Notes: generated from the sequence alone by a model not told the origin. 64,000 nt of DNA from Streptomyces sp. Edi2 (GCF_040253635.1 NZ_JBEJGX010000003.1:1178001-1242000), one strand, 5' to 3'; positions 33,356 through 42,857 are shown, counted from the stretch's first letter. A program made the numbers and translations.

Positions 33356-34546
33356 ATGCGGATGTACCTGCTCGCTCTCAACCCCACCGACTCGGTCACC
33401 GAGGGATTCCTTCCCGCCGCCGCCCGCCTCGGTCTCGATGTCACACTGCTGACGGACCAGCCGGAGGCGCACCGGCGCGCCGGCTGCCGGGCAGAGGTCC
33501 TGGAGTGCGACGTCCGTGACTTCCGTGCCGTCATCACCCGCATCGCCACCCACCACCCGGCCGCCGCGGTCTTCACCAACAGCGACCACCTGCAGACCCA
33601 GGCGGCCCTGGCCGCCGAGTACTTCGGGCTGCCGGGCAAGGACTGGCGGGCCACGCTGCGCGCCAAGAACAAGGCCGAGATGCGCCGCCACCTCGCCGCG
33701 TCCGGCGCCGACACCGTGCGGTCCGTGGAGCTCGCCCCCGGGCAGGATCCCTCGGCGCTCACCGCCGCCGGGCTCCCCTACCCCTGCGTCGTCAAACCCC
33801 GCGAGGGCGTGGCCAGCGAGGACGTGATGCTCGCCGACGGCCCGGAGGAACTGGTGGCGCGCGCCGAGGAGATACAGGCCCGGCGCCCGGAGGCGGCGCT
33901 GGTCGCCGAGGAGTTCCTGACCGGCGAGCTGTACACGCTGGAAACCCTCGGCGACGGCCGGGTGCGCCATGTGCTGGGCGGTTTCCACACCACCCTCTCC
34001 GCGCCGCCGTCCTTCATCGAGGAGCGGCACGATTTCGTCGCCGCCCAACCGGAGCCGGTCGTCGCGCAGGTACTGGCGCAACTCGACGCGCTGGGCGTCG
34101 GGTTCGGCGCCTGTCACACGGAGTTCGTGGTGCACGAGGGCCGGGCGCGGCTCATCGAGGTGAACTACCGCGTCATCGGCGACCAGTGCGATCTGCTGCT
34201 CGCCCGGGTCCTGGGCATCGAGCTGTTCGAGCACGTCCTGCGCACCCACCTCGGCGAGCCGCTGCCCGCCGACCTCGGTGCCCGGCAGGACGGCGCGGGC
34301 CGGGTGGAGTACGCCCTCGCCGACCGGGCCGGGACGCTCACCGCCGCGCCCGCCGCCACGGACCGCGAGACGGACGGCGTACGGCTGGCCTACCGGCCGC
34401 TGCGCGCGGTCGGCGCCGAGCACCCGCACTACCGCACCAACCGCGACTACCTCGGCGTCCTGCGGGCCACCGGCACCGACCGCGGCGCCCTGGACCGGGC
34501 CGCCGAGGGCTTCTTCGCCGCCGAGCGCTGGGAGATCTCGTCATGA
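33356..34546 (+). CDS. ATP-grasp ligase of siderophore pathway (PvsA-like)
   Basis: A 396-residue ATP-grasp enzyme, joining a carboxylate and an amine through an acyl phosphate. ATP-grasp features: VVKPREGVASEDVML, ALVAEEFLTGELYTLE and LIEVNYRVIGDQCDLLLA for Mg-ATP. In the vibrioferrin pathway PvsA is an ATP-grasp ligase adding L-alanine; here the gene is likewise first and followed by an IucA/IucC gene, an MFS exporter, a second IucA/IucC gene and a decarboxylase. The function as an amino-acid ligase is inferred from that order. GAAGGG precedes the ATG; the stop overlaps the next start by ATGA. Confidence 0.87.
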   Translation: MRMYLLALNPTDSVTEGFLPAAARLGLDVTLLTDQPEAHRRAGCRAEVLECDVRDFRAVITRIATHHPAAAVFTNSDHLQTQAALAAEYFGLPGKDWRATLRAKNKAEMRRHLAASGADTVRSVELAPGQDPSALTAAGLPYPCVVKPREGVASEDVMLADGPEELVARAEEIQARRPEAALVAEEFLTGELYTLETLGDGRVRHVLGGFHTTLSAPPSFIEERHDFVAAQPEPVVAQVLAQLDALGVGFGACHTEFVVHEGRARLIEVNYRVIGDQCDLLLARVLGIELFEHVLRTHLGEPLPADLGARQDGAGRVEYALADRAGTLTAAPAATDRETDGVRLAYRPLRAVGAEHPHYRTNRDYLGVLRATGTDRGALDRAAEGFFAAERWEISS

Positions 34547-36396
34547 CCGTCTCCCCCGACACCACCGCCGATATCACCGGCGACGTCACCACCGGCATCA
34601 CCGGCGAGGTCACCGCCGGCACGACCGGGCAGGAGCCGGCCGGGGCCGAGGAGCCCGAGCTGCTGGTGCGGGTGCTGAGCGCGCTGCTGCGCGAGGACGT
34701 GGTCGGTCTGCGCACCCGCGGCACGCTGCTGGAGCGGCCGGACGGCCCCTGGCTGCGGCTGCCCGCCGGCCCGGACGCCGGCGCCCTGCTGCTGCCGCTG
34801 GGCGCGGACGGCTACCAGAGCACCCATGCGGCCCGGCTGCCCCTGCTCGTCCGCGAATCCGACGGTGCCCGGCTCACCTCGGTCGACGCGGCCCTCACCG
34901 CGCTGCGCGCGCTCGCCGACCCGGCCGACCGCCCCGGCTTCGACGCCTTCGCCGAGGAGTGCCGGCAGACCCTGGCGACGATGCGGCTGCACACCCGCAC
35001 CCGGGACGAGGTCGACCGGGTACTGACCGGGCGCCACGGCGCCTCGGCCGGTGCCTGGCAGGGCGTGGACGGCGGACTGGCCTACGACACCCTCGCCGCG
35101 CGCATCGACCACCCCGTCTACCCGACCTCGCGGGGCCGCTCCGGCCTGGACGAGGACCACCTGCGCTCCTACGCCCCCGAGTTCCATCCGGAATTCCCGC
35201 TGCGCTGGCTGTCGGTACCGCGCACCGCGATGACGGTCGCGGGCGGCACCGCGGCGCTGCCCGATTGCTGGCCGACGCCGGCGGAGCTGGATCTGCCGCA
35301 CCTCGGCGACAGCCATCTCGCGCTGCCCGTCCACCCGCTGACGCTCGGCGGCCCGCTGGACGAGGCGCTGCGCGAGACCGGTCTGACGGGCGAGGCGGTG
35401 CTGTCCGGACGCGGCCTGCTGCGCGCGGTGCCGACCCTGTCGATGCGGACCGTGGCGGTGGACGCCGACCCCCGGCTGCATCTGAAGCTGCCGCTGGCCA
35501 CCGCGACGCTGGGGCTGCGCAACCGGCGCACCATCAAGCCCCGTACGCTCATCGACGGCGCCGAGGGCCAGCGGCTGCTGGAGAAGGTGACAGCCCGCGA
35601 GCCGCGATTCGCAGAATCGATTCTGCAGGCCGACGAGACGGTCTACGCGCACGCCGGCCATGAGCTGCTGGCCGTGCTGTGCCGGCGCTACCCGGCCGGG
35701 CTGGACGGCAGTGCCGTGGTCCCGATGGCCGCGCTGCTGGGCCGGGCGCCCGGCGGACGGCTGGTGATCGACGAGCTCGCCGACCGCTTCTACGGCGGTG
35801 ACCCGCTGGCCCTGCTGGATGCCGCGCTCACCCTGCTCTTCGACTGGCAGACCACCCTGTTCGGCTACGGTTTCGGCCTGGAGTCGCACCAGCAGAACAT
35901 CTCGCTGGTCCTGGACGAGGGGGCGCACGGCACCCGGCTGCGGCTGCTGTTCAAGGACAACGACGCACCGCGCATCAACGCCGTACGCCTGCGGGAGACC
36001 CTGGGCGAGGACGCCCCGGACCCCGCGGACTTCGCCGATCCGCGGATCTTCGCGGACCACGACCAGCCCGTGCTGGACCTGTTCACCACCATCACCCTGC
36101 ATCTGTGCGCGGGCTCCTACGCCTTCGGGCTGGCCCGGCACGGGCGGGCGCCGCTCGACCGGCTGCTGGCCCTCGTCCGCGACCGGCTCGCCGAGGCCGT
36201 CGACCGGCTGGGCACCGCGCCGGGCGGGCCGGGCGCCGCGCTGCGCGCACACGTCCTGGACGCCCCCCAGCTGCCGGTCAAGGCGATGGTCAGCGCCGGC
36301 AGCCTGCTGTCCAAGGAGCGGTCCGGCGCGGCCGACATCAACAAGCACTACACCACCGGCCCCAACTATCTGCTGCCGACGGGGATTTCCCGATGA
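34543..36396 (+). CDS. IucA/IucC-family NIS siderophore synthetase (PvsB-like)
   Basis: A 617-residue NRPS-independent siderophore synthetase that adenylates a citrate-type carboxylate and condenses it with an amine or alcohol. Conserved parts: HPVYPTSRGRSGL for the substrate pocket, VHPLT, LPLATATLGLRNRRTIK, and FGYGFGLESHQQNISLVLDEG with LLFKDND for the nucleotide site; a FhuF-like C-terminal region follows. A repetitive Thr/Gly N-terminus (about 1-38, TTADITGDVTTGITGEV) is probably disordered. Four-base overlaps on both sides tie it to the ATP-grasp and MFS genes. Which carboxyl of citrate it activates cannot be told. Confidence 0.9.
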   Translation: MTVSPDTTADITGDVTTGITGEVTAGTTGQEPAGAEEPELLVRVLSALLREDVVGLRTRGTLLERPDGPWLRLPAGPDAGALLLPLGADGYQSTHAARLPLLVRESDGARLTSVDAALTALRALADPADRPGFDAFAEECRQTLATMRLHTRTRDEVDRVLTGRHGASAGAWQGVDGGLAYDTLAARIDHPVYPTSRGRSGLDEDHLRSYAPEFHPEFPLRWLSVPRTAMTVAGGTAALPDCWPTPAELDLPHLGDSHLALPVHPLTLGGPLDEALRETGLTGEAVLSGRGLLRAVPTLSMRTVAVDADPRLHLKLPLATATLGLRNRRTIKPRTLIDGAEGQRLLEKVTAREPRFAESILQADETVYAHAGHELLAVLCRRYPAGLDGSAVVPMAALLGRAPGGRLVIDELADRFYGGDPLALLDAALTLLFDWQTTLFGYGFGLESHQQNISLVLDEGAHGTRLRLLFKDNDAPRINAVRLRETLGEDAPDPADFADPRIFADHDQPVLDLFTTITLHLCAGSYAFGLARHGRAPLDRLLALVRDRLAEAVDRLGTAPGGPGAALRAHVLDAPQLPVKAMVSAGSLLSKERSGAADINKHYTTGPNYLLPTGISR

Positions 36397-37688
36397 GCCC
36401 GATGAGCCCGACGAAAACCGCCACCACCGCTCGGATCGAACCGAACGCCGTCGAGACCAAGGTCAGCCCCGGACTCGCCCGCCGCCAGGTGTTCGCCGTG
36501 GCCGGCTGCTACTTCGTGGCCTCGTTCGCCGCGCTGGGACTGCCGCCCTACCTCACCGAGATCCTGCCCGAGCTGGGCGACGGCGCCGCCCGCTGGGCCG
36601 GTCTGCTCTACATCGTGCCCACCATCTTCGGCGCCATCGGCGCCCCGCTGTGGGGGCGGCTCGCGGACCGGTTCGGCCGCAAGAAGCTGCTGCTGCGGGC
36701 CCAACTGGGCCTCGCCGCGGCGTTCTTGCTGGCCGGCTGGGCCGACTCACTGCCCACGTTCACCGCGGCGCTGGTGATCCAGGGCGTACTGGGCGGCACC
36801 TTCGCCGCGTCCAACGGCTACCTGGGGGCGGCGCTGGAGGGCCATGCGCTGTCCCGGGCGCTGACGCTGATGCAGGGAAGCGCCCGTGCGGCGCTGGTGT
36901 TCGCGCCGATCGTGGTCGGCTCGCTGACGCCGTGGCTGTCGCCGCACCGCCAGTACGCGCTGCTCGCCGTGCTGCCGCTGACCGCCGCCGTGATGCTGGC
37001 GGCGCTGCCGGAGCCCCCGCGGACCCGGCCCGCGGCCCCGCAGGCCACCACCGCGGAGGCCGAGGCGGACGGAACGCCGGTGGTCGAGGCCGCGGCCGAG
37101 CCCTCCGGGCGCGCCCCCGCCGCTTCCCTGCGGGCCCTGTACGCGATCGAGTTCGCCTTCGTCTTCTCCACCGTCATCTCCTTCCCGTACCTGATCTCCC
37201 TCATCAAGGAGCGGATACCCGGCACCGGACCGATGGTGTCCGGTGTCCTGTTCGCCCTGCCGCACATGTGCTACCTGATCGCCGCGATCCCGGTGCACAC
37301 GCTCTTCCGCAACCGCCCCCGGGCCGGTATAGCGCTCGGCTTCGGCTGTATCGCGCTGGGCCTGGCCGGGCACGGCATCGCCGGCTCGCTCACCGCCTTC
37401 GTCGCGGTGCGTCTGGTGCTCGGTGCCGGCCTCACCCTGGGCCTGGTCTGCATGTCGGTGCTGGCCGCCGACTGCGCCAAGGGCCGCGCCCCCGGCGGGC
37501 TGTTCGGCTCGATCGAATTCTTCTCCAAGGCCGGCGCGGTCGCCGCCGGTGTGGCCGCAGCGGCGGGCAACGACTGGTTCGGCCCCACCGCGCCCGTCCT
37601 GACCGGCACCGCGATAGCGCTGGTCACCGTGTTGGCGACCGCCGTCCCCCGCCTTCCCCGTACTCTCCGCACCCGCAGGAGCCTGTGA
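36393..37688 (+). CDS. MFS exporter of the siderophore (PvsC-like)
   Basis: A 431-residue major-facilitator protein with about twelve hydrophobic segments. The cytoplasmic loop 2-3 motif is GRLADRFGRKK. A charged/alanine-rich central loop (TRPAAPQATTAEAEADGTPV) separates the two halves. It lies between two siderophore synthetase genes, as pvsC does between pvsB and pvsD, and is therefore predicted to secrete the iron-free siderophore. The stop overlaps the next start (TGATG at 37686). Direction of transport is inferred from context. Confidence 0.88.
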   Translation: MSPMSPTKTATTARIEPNAVETKVSPGLARRQVFAVAGCYFVASFAALGLPPYLTEILPELGDGAARWAGLLYIVPTIFGAIGAPLWGRLADRFGRKKLLLRAQLGLAAAFLLAGWADSLPTFTAALVIQGVLGGTFAASNGYLGAALEGHALSRALTLMQGSARAALVFAPIVVGSLTPWLSPHRQYALLAVLPLTAAVMLAALPEPPRTRPAAPQATTAEAEADGTPVVEAAAEPSGRAPAASLRALYAIEFAFVFSTVISFPYLISLIKERIPGTGPMVSGVLFALPHMCYLIAAIPVHTLFRNRPRAGIALGFGCIALGLAGHGIAGSLTAFVAVRLVLGAGLTLGLVCMSVLAADCAKGRAPGGLFGSIEFFSKAGAVAAGVAAAAGNDWFGPTAPVLTGTAIALVTVLATAVPRLPRTLRTRRSL

Positions 37689-39469
37689 TGCCCTCGCTGA
37701 CCAATTCGCCCGCCCCCGCCGCGGACCGCGCCGCCCCCGCCGGTCTGCCCACCGCGGACCAGGCCGTGGCGCACACCCTGCTCAACTGCCTGCTGCGGGA
37801 GGTGTCCGGACCCGAGCACCAGACCGCCGTCGACCACGGCCGGCTGCTGCTGCGGCTGCCGCGCCGCGGAGTGCTGCTGCGGGTCGCGCTGCGCCGTACC
37901 TCGCTGCTCGGCGCGCACCGGTTCACCGGCCCGGTGTCCGAGCAGACCGCCGACGGCTGGTCCGAGGTCGGCTGGCGCCGGCTGGCCGAGTACGTGCACG
38001 CCGAGCTGTCGCTGCGCACCGGCGTCGACAACGAGGAGTTCCTGGCGCAGATCGCCTCCAGCCACCAGGCCGTCTCGGCGGCGCTGGCGGCCCGTACGGA
38101 GCAGGGCCCGTCCGCCCCGGCGGCCGGCGCGGACGACTGGCAGGCCGCCTACGTCACCTCCGAGCAGTCGCTGCTCTTCGGCCACCGCTTCCACCCGACC
38201 CCCAAGGCCCGCACCGGCGACCCCACCGCCTGGCAGTCCTACGCCCCCGAGACCGGGGCCGTCTTCCCGCTGCTGCTGCTCGCCGTGCGCGAGGAGCTGA
38301 TCGCCGAGGAGGGGTCGGGCGACGGCGCCACCAGCCCGCTGGACGCGCTGCACGCCGACGTCCCGGAGGGCTACCGGCTGCTGCCCGTCCACCCCTGGCA
38401 GTACGAGCTGCTGCGCGACCACGCGGGCCTGCAGGAGGCGCTGGACCGCGACGACATCCGCGTCCTGGGCAGCAGCGAGACGCCGTTCGCCGCCACCGCT
38501 TCGGTGCGCACCCTCTACGACGGCGACGCGTTCCTGAAGTTCAGCCTGAACATCCGGATCACCAACTGCCTCCGCAAGAACGCCAGTTACGAGCTGTCCG
38601 GGGCGGTGGCCCTCACCCGGCTGCTGGCACCCGCGCTCACCGACCTCGCCACCCGGTTCCCCGGTGCCGCGGTGCTCAGGGAGCCCGCCTACCGCAGCCT
38701 CGCGCTGCCCGGCGCGGACGGCCGCCCGGACACCGGGCTGCTGGAGGGCTTCGGCGTCATCGTCCGCGAGGGCCTGTCCCCGCGCCTGCTGCCGGGTACC
38801 ACCCCGCTGCTGGCGGGCGCGGTCGCCGACGAGTACCCCACCAGCCCCGCACACATCTCATGCCTCCTGGACGGCGCCGGCCCGCAGGCCGCGCTGGAGT
38901 GGTGGGCCGCCTACCTCAACCTGCTGCTGCCGCCGGTGCTCGCCGCCTACTTCGACCACGGTCTGGTGCTGGAGCCGCATCTGCAGAACGTGCTGGTCTG
39001 CGTCGACGGTGACGGGATGCCCGCCCAGGTCCTCTTCCGCGACCTGGAGGGCACCAAGCTCGTCCCCGAGCACCACGCCGACCTGCTGGCCTCGCTGCCC
39101 GAGGACATCGCGGCGCCGATGACCTATGACGCCCAGCGCGGCTGGGACCGGGTGGTGTACTGCCTGCTGGTCAACCACGTCGCCGAGATGCTCGCCGCGC
39201 TCGCCGATCTGCACCCGGACACCGAGACGGAGCTGTGGGCGCAGGTCCGCCGCACCCTGCAGACCCACGCGGACCGGTACGGCTGCCCGCCGCGGCTGGC
39301 CGCCCTGCTGGCCGGCGTCCCGCTGCCCGCGAAGGCCAATCTGCTCACCCGCTGGGAGCGCAAGGCCGACCGTGAGGCCGGCTATGTCCTGCTGCCCTCG
39401 CCGCTGGCCGAGGCCGTCCTGTCGGGCGCCGTCCGCAGCGACGACACCACCCCCTGGAGCGCCCGATGA
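37688..39469 (+). CDS. IucA/IucC-family NIS siderophore synthetase (PvsD-like)
   Basis: A 593-residue NIS synthetase, clearly different from the first one and probably acting at another step. Signatures: LFGHRFHPTPKARTG, LPVHPWQYELL, FLKFSLNIRITNCLRKNASY, FDHGLVLEPHLQNVLVCVDGD and LFRDLEGTK. The HPTPKxR and HPWQ motifs match the type A/B enzymes that activate citrate carboxyls. Coupled to the upstream MFS gene by TGATG and to the decarboxylase by ATGA. Together the two synthetases would make the amide and ester bonds of the siderophore. Confidence 0.91.
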   Translation: MPSLTNSPAPAADRAAPAGLPTADQAVAHTLLNCLLREVSGPEHQTAVDHGRLLLRLPRRGVLLRVALRRTSLLGAHRFTGPVSEQTADGWSEVGWRRLAEYVHAELSLRTGVDNEEFLAQIASSHQAVSAALAARTEQGPSAPAAGADDWQAAYVTSEQSLLFGHRFHPTPKARTGDPTAWQSYAPETGAVFPLLLLAVREELIAEEGSGDGATSPLDALHADVPEGYRLLPVHPWQYELLRDHAGLQEALDRDDIRVLGSSETPFAATASVRTLYDGDAFLKFSLNIRITNCLRKNASYELSGAVALTRLLAPALTDLATRFPGAAVLREPAYRSLALPGADGRPDTGLLEGFGVIVREGLSPRLLPGTTPLLAGAVADEYPTSPAHISCLLDGAGPQAALEWWAAYLNLLLPPVLAAYFDHGLVLEPHLQNVLVCVDGDGMPAQVLFRDLEGTKLVPEHHADLLASLPEDIAAPMTYDAQRGWDRVVYCLLVNHVAEMLAALADLHPDTETELWAQVRRTLQTHADRYGCPPRLAALLAGVPLPAKANLLTRWERKADREAGYVLLPSPLAEAVLSGAVRSDDTTPWSAR

Positions 39470-40713
39470 CCACCCCGAGCCCCGCCCTCACCGACGCGGT
39501 CCGCGACCGCGCCCGCTCCCTGCCGGCCGACGAACTCCCGGCCTACGTCTACGACTTGGCGGCTCTGCGTACGCACCTGGCCGAGGTTCGCGCCGCCCTG
39601 CCCGAGCGCGTCGAGCTGTACTACGCGGCCAAGGCCAACCCGGAGCCGGAGATCCTGGCGGCGCTGCGCCCGTACGTGGACGGCTACGAGGTCTCCTCGG
39701 GCGGCGAGCTGGCGCACGTCGGCAAGGCCGTGCCGGACGCGCCGCTCGCTTTCGGCGGACCCGGCAAGACGCCCGCCGAGATCACCCAGGCGCTGGAGCT
39801 GGGTGTCGGGCGCTTCCACGTGGAGAGCGTGTACGAGCTCCACATGCTCGCGAGCCTGGCCGCCCGCCTCGCGCCGCAGCGCCGGATCGCGGTGCTGGCC
39901 CGCTTCAACCTGCCGGTCGACGACGGTTCCCTGGACGGCAGTTCGCTCGCCATGGGCGGCCGCCCCACCCCCTTCGGGCTCGACCCCGCGCAGGCCGGTG
40001 AGGTCGTCACCCTGCTCACCGACGGCACCTACCCGCAGCTCGAACTCCGCGGCATCCACGCCCACCTGGCCAGCGGCCTGGAGGCGCCCGAGCAGCTGGC
40101 CGTCTCGGAGGCCGTGGTCACCTGGGCCGCCGGCCTGGCCGCCCACCACGGGATACCGCTCTCCGAGGTGACCATCGGCGGCGGAATGGGCGTCGACTAC
40201 GCCGCCCCGGAGCGGCGGTTCGACTGGGCGGCCTTCGGTGCGGGCCTGGCGCGGCTCGCCGACGCCCACCCCGGCTTCACCCTGCGCATCGAGCCCGGGC
40301 GCGCGCTGACCGCGTACTGCGGCTGGTACGCCACCGAGGTGCTGGATGTGAAGCACAGCCACGGCGAGGAGTTCGCCGTGGTCCGCGGCGGCACCCACCA
40401 TCTGCGCACTCCCGCGACCAAGGGCCACGACCAGCCCTGCACGGTCCTGCCGTCCGACGCGCCCTGGCCGCACCCCTGGCCGCGGTCGGCGGCGCAGGGC
40501 GCCCTGGTCACCGTGACCGGGCAGCTGTGCACCCCCAAGGACGTCCTCGCGCGCCACGTCCCCGCACCGGGGCTGCGGGCCGGTGACCGGGTGGTGTTCG
40601 GGGTCGCCGGGGCGTACGCCTGGAACATCTCGCACCACGACTTCCTGATGCACCCGCGCCCCGGCTTCCACTTCCTCGGTGCCGGTGAGCCCGGTGCGGA
40701 CGGGGAGGTCTGA
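39466..40713 (+). CDS. PLP-dependent decarboxylase (PvsE/SbnH-like)
   Basis: A 415-residue fold-type III PLP decarboxylase (LysA/ornithine decarboxylase family). The PLP lysine is in LYYAAKANPEPEIL, GGGMGVDYAAPE binds the phosphate, and the inter-subunit region has GRALTAYCGWY. In staphyloferrin B (SbnH) and vibrioferrin (PvsE) pathways the homologue decarboxylates an amino-acid moiety of the siderophore intermediate. It carries a histidine-rich segment (HDQPCTVL...HPWPR) near the active site, typical of the siderophore subgroup rather than diaminopimelate decarboxylase. No other lysine-pathway genes are nearby, supporting a siderophore role. Confidence 0.88.
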   Translation: MTTPSPALTDAVRDRARSLPADELPAYVYDLAALRTHLAEVRAALPERVELYYAAKANPEPEILAALRPYVDGYEVSSGGELAHVGKAVPDAPLAFGGPGKTPAEITQALELGVGRFHVESVYELHMLASLAARLAPQRRIAVLARFNLPVDDGSLDGSSLAMGGRPTPFGLDPAQAGEVVTLLTDGTYPQLELRGIHAHLASGLEAPEQLAVSEAVVTWAAGLAAHHGIPLSEVTIGGGMGVDYAAPERRFDWAAFGAGLARLADAHPGFTLRIEPGRALTAYCGWYATEVLDVKHSHGEEFAVVRGGTHHLRTPATKGHDQPCTVLPSDAPWPHPWPRSAAQGALVTVTGQLCTPKDVLARHVPAPGLRAGDRVVFGVAGAYAWNISHHDFLMHPRPGFHFLGAGEPGADGEV

Positions 40714-41484
40714 GTGCTCCGCCCCAATGAGGTCCGGCGCAGGCTCGCCGCCGGTGAGGAGGCGTACGGGCTGTTCAGTACGCTGCCCGAGCCCACCATG
40801 GTCGAGATGATCGGCTGCGCCGGGTACGACTTCGTCATCCTGGACACCGAGCACACGCTCGTCGACCCGCAGCGGCTGGAAACCCTCATCAGGGCCGCCG
40901 AGACGACCGGGCTCACCCCCTTCGTCCGGGTCCCCGAGGCCGATCCCGGCGCCGTGCTGCGGGCCCTGGACGCCGGGGCGATGGGCATCGTCGTCCCGCA
41001 CGTCCGGCAGCGCGCGGACATCGACGCCACGATCCGCGCCGCCCGCTACGCGCCCGAGGGCATGCGCTCCCTCAACGGCGGCCGAGGCCCCGGCTTCGGC
41101 AGCATCGACCCGGCCGAATACCTCCGCCGGGCCAACGAGGAGATCATGATCGTGGCGCTCATCGAGGACGCCGAGGGGGTCGAGGCGATCGACGGCATCC
41201 TCTCCCCCGGCGGCGTCGACCTGGTCCTGCCAGGACCCGGCGACCTCTCCCAGTCCTACGGGGTTCCCTGGCAGGTCCGGCACCCCCGCGTGCGGGAAGC
41301 GGTCAAGAGCCTCAGCGGAGCCTGCGCCCGCCACTCGGTTCCCTTCTGCGCCATGTCCACCACGCCGGAGCGCCGCGCGGAGTGGCGCGCCGACGGCGTC
41401 CGGGCCTTCGTCGTGGGCGAGGACCGCGATCTGACGGCGCGGGCGCTGCGCGGACATCTGGAGCGGACCGCCGGGCGGGGCTGA
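40714..41484 (+). CDS. HpcH/HpaI aldolase-fold protein (SbnG-like citrate synthase?)
   Basis: A 256-residue class II aldolase of the HpcH/HpaI family with metal ligands likely in DTEHT and ALIEDAEGVE, and PHVRQRADIDATI. In the staphyloferrin B cluster the homologue SbnG makes citrate from oxaloacetate and acetyl-CoA under iron starvation, so citrate supply is a reasonable role. The GTG start directly follows the decarboxylase stop, with GGGGAGG upstream, making it the last gene of the siderophore operon. Aldol cleavage of a dicarboxylate is the alternative. Confidence 0.8.
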   Translation: MLRPNEVRRRLAAGEEAYGLFSTLPEPTMVEMIGCAGYDFVILDTEHTLVDPQRLETLIRAAETTGLTPFVRVPEADPGAVLRALDAGAMGIVVPHVRQRADIDATIRAARYAPEGMRSLNGGRGPGFGSIDPAEYLRRANEEIMIVALIEDAEGVEAIDGILSPGGVDLVLPGPGDLSQSYGVPWQVRHPRVREAVKSLSGACARHSVPFCAMSTTPERRAEWRADGVRAFVVGEDRDLTARALRGHLERTAGRG

Positions 41485-41502
41485 CGGCAACTCCTTCGGC
41501 GG

Positions 41503-41527
41503 TACCCGCCCGGGCCCCGGGCGGGTA
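41503..41527 (+). terminator. Palindromic terminator after the siderophore operon
   Basis: TACCCGCCCGGG at 41503-41514 and CCCGGGCGGGTA at 41516-41527 are exact reverse complements around a single base, in the 87-bp gap after the HpcH-like gene. Almost no loop, so it will extrude a short-loop hairpin; it could also act as a protein site. Confidence 0.6.
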
Positions 41528-41571
41528 ACTGATGACCGGGTAACCGATCGTCCGAAGGAGCTGAGCGGGAC

Positions 41572-42804
41572 ATGGCCCAGAACACGGCATTCATCATCGC
41601 GGGGGCGGGGCTGGCGGGCGCGAAGGCCGCGGAGACCCTGCGGGCGGAGGGCTTCGACGGCCCCGTCGTCCTGCTGGGTGACGAGCGCGAGCGTCCCTAC
41701 GAGCGTCCGCCGCTGTCCAAGGGCTACCTCCTGGGCACCTCCGAGAAGGAGAAGGTGTACGTCCACCCGCCGCAGTGGTACGCCGAGCACGACGTCGATC
41801 TGCGCCTGGGCAACGCCGTCACCGCCCTCGACCCGGCCGGCCACGAGGTGACCCTCGCCGACGGCAGCAGGCTGGGCTACGCCAAACTGCTGCTGGCCAC
41901 CGGCTCCACACCCCGCCTGCTGACGGTGCCCGGCGCCGACCTCGAAGGGGTCCACACGCTGCGGCGCCTGGCGGACAGCGACCGCCTCAAGGACCTCAAC
42001 CGGTCCGCGTCCCGGATCGTGGTGATCGGCGGCGGCTGGATCGGTCTGGAGACCACGGCCGCCGCGCGGGCTGCCGGGGTCGAGGTGACCCTGCTGGAGT
42101 CGGCGAGGCTGCCCCTGCTGAGAGTGCTGGGCCCCGAGGTCGCCCAGATCTTCGCCGATCTGCACACCGAGCACGGTGTCGCGCTGCGCTGCGACACCCA
42201 GGTCACGGAGATCACCGGCACCGGCGGCGCCGTGGACGGGGTACGGCTGGCCGACGGCACCCGGATCGCGGCCGACGCGGTCATCGTCGGCGTCGGGATC
42301 ACCCCCAACAGCGAGGTGGCCGCCGCGGCCGGGCTCAAGGTCGACGACGGCGTCGTGGTGGACGAGCGGCTGTGCTCCTCCCACCCGGACATCTACGCCG
42401 CCGGCGATGTCGCGAACGCCTACCACCCCCTTCTGGGCAGGCATCTCCGCGTCGAGCACTGGGCCAACGCCCTCCACCAGCCGCGGACCGCCGCCCGGGC
42501 CATGCTGGGCCGGGAGGTCCGCTACGACCGGCTGCCGTACTTCTTCACCGACCAGTACGACCTGGGCATGGAGTACACCGGATACGTCGGACCGGAGGGC
42601 TATGACCGGGTCGTCTTCCGCGGCGACACCACCGCCCGCGAGTTCATCGCCTTCTGGCTGTCCGGCGGCCGGGTGCTGGCCGGGATGAATGTGAACGTCT
42701 GGGACGTCACCGATCCGATCCGGGCCCTGGTGGCGGGCGGGCAGGCCGTGGACCCCGAGCGGCTGGCCGACACGGACGTACCGCTGGACGAACTCCTCCC
42801 CTGA
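41572..42804 (+). CDS. NAD(P)H-ferredoxin reductase-type FAD protein
   Basis: A 410-residue FAD-dependent reductase of the rhodocoxin/putidaredoxin reductase family. FAD motif IIAGAGLAGAKAAETLR, PYERPPLSKGYL, NAD motif VVIGGGWIGLETTAAARAAG, the second FAD motif DIYAAGDVANAYHPL, and a C-terminal Reductase_C domain. It passes electrons from NAD(P)H to a small ferredoxin, which is not in the window. Its position just before the nitrate reductase suggests, but does not prove, a link to nitrogen assimilation. AAGGAG lies 12 bases before the ATG. Confidence 0.86.
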   Translation: MAQNTAFIIAGAGLAGAKAAETLRAEGFDGPVVLLGDERERPYERPPLSKGYLLGTSEKEKVYVHPPQWYAEHDVDLRLGNAVTALDPAGHEVTLADGSRLGYAKLLLATGSTPRLLTVPGADLEGVHTLRRLADSDRLKDLNRSASRIVVIGGGWIGLETTAAARAAGVEVTLLESARLPLLRVLGPEVAQIFADLHTEHGVALRCDTQVTEITGTGGAVDGVRLADGTRIAADAVIVGVGITPNSEVAAAAGLKVDDGVVVDERLCSSHPDIYAAGDVANAYHPLLGRHLRVEHWANALHQPRTAARAMLGREVRYDRLPYFFTDQYDLGMEYTGYVGPEGYDRVVFRGDTTAREFIAFWLSGGRVLAGMNVNVWDVTDPIRALVAGGQAVDPERLADTDVPLDELLP

Positions 42805-42857
42805 GCGGCGGCCGCCGGCCGTTCTCACGGGGCGCGGCCGGCGACTGTGTGGTCGCC

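Noticed and set aside
29246..41484. Desferrioxamine-type (des) cluster
   Set aside because: There is no lysine decarboxylase/monooxygenase/acyltransferase set. The two IucA/IucC genes with ATP-grasp and PLP decarboxylase fit the carboxylate (vibrioferrin/staphyloferrin B) type instead.
41524..41542. Second GlnR box made of two GTAAC sites before the ferredoxin reductase
   Set aside because: The spacing between the GTAAC copies is not that of GlnR boxes and no GAAAC-like half-sites are present.
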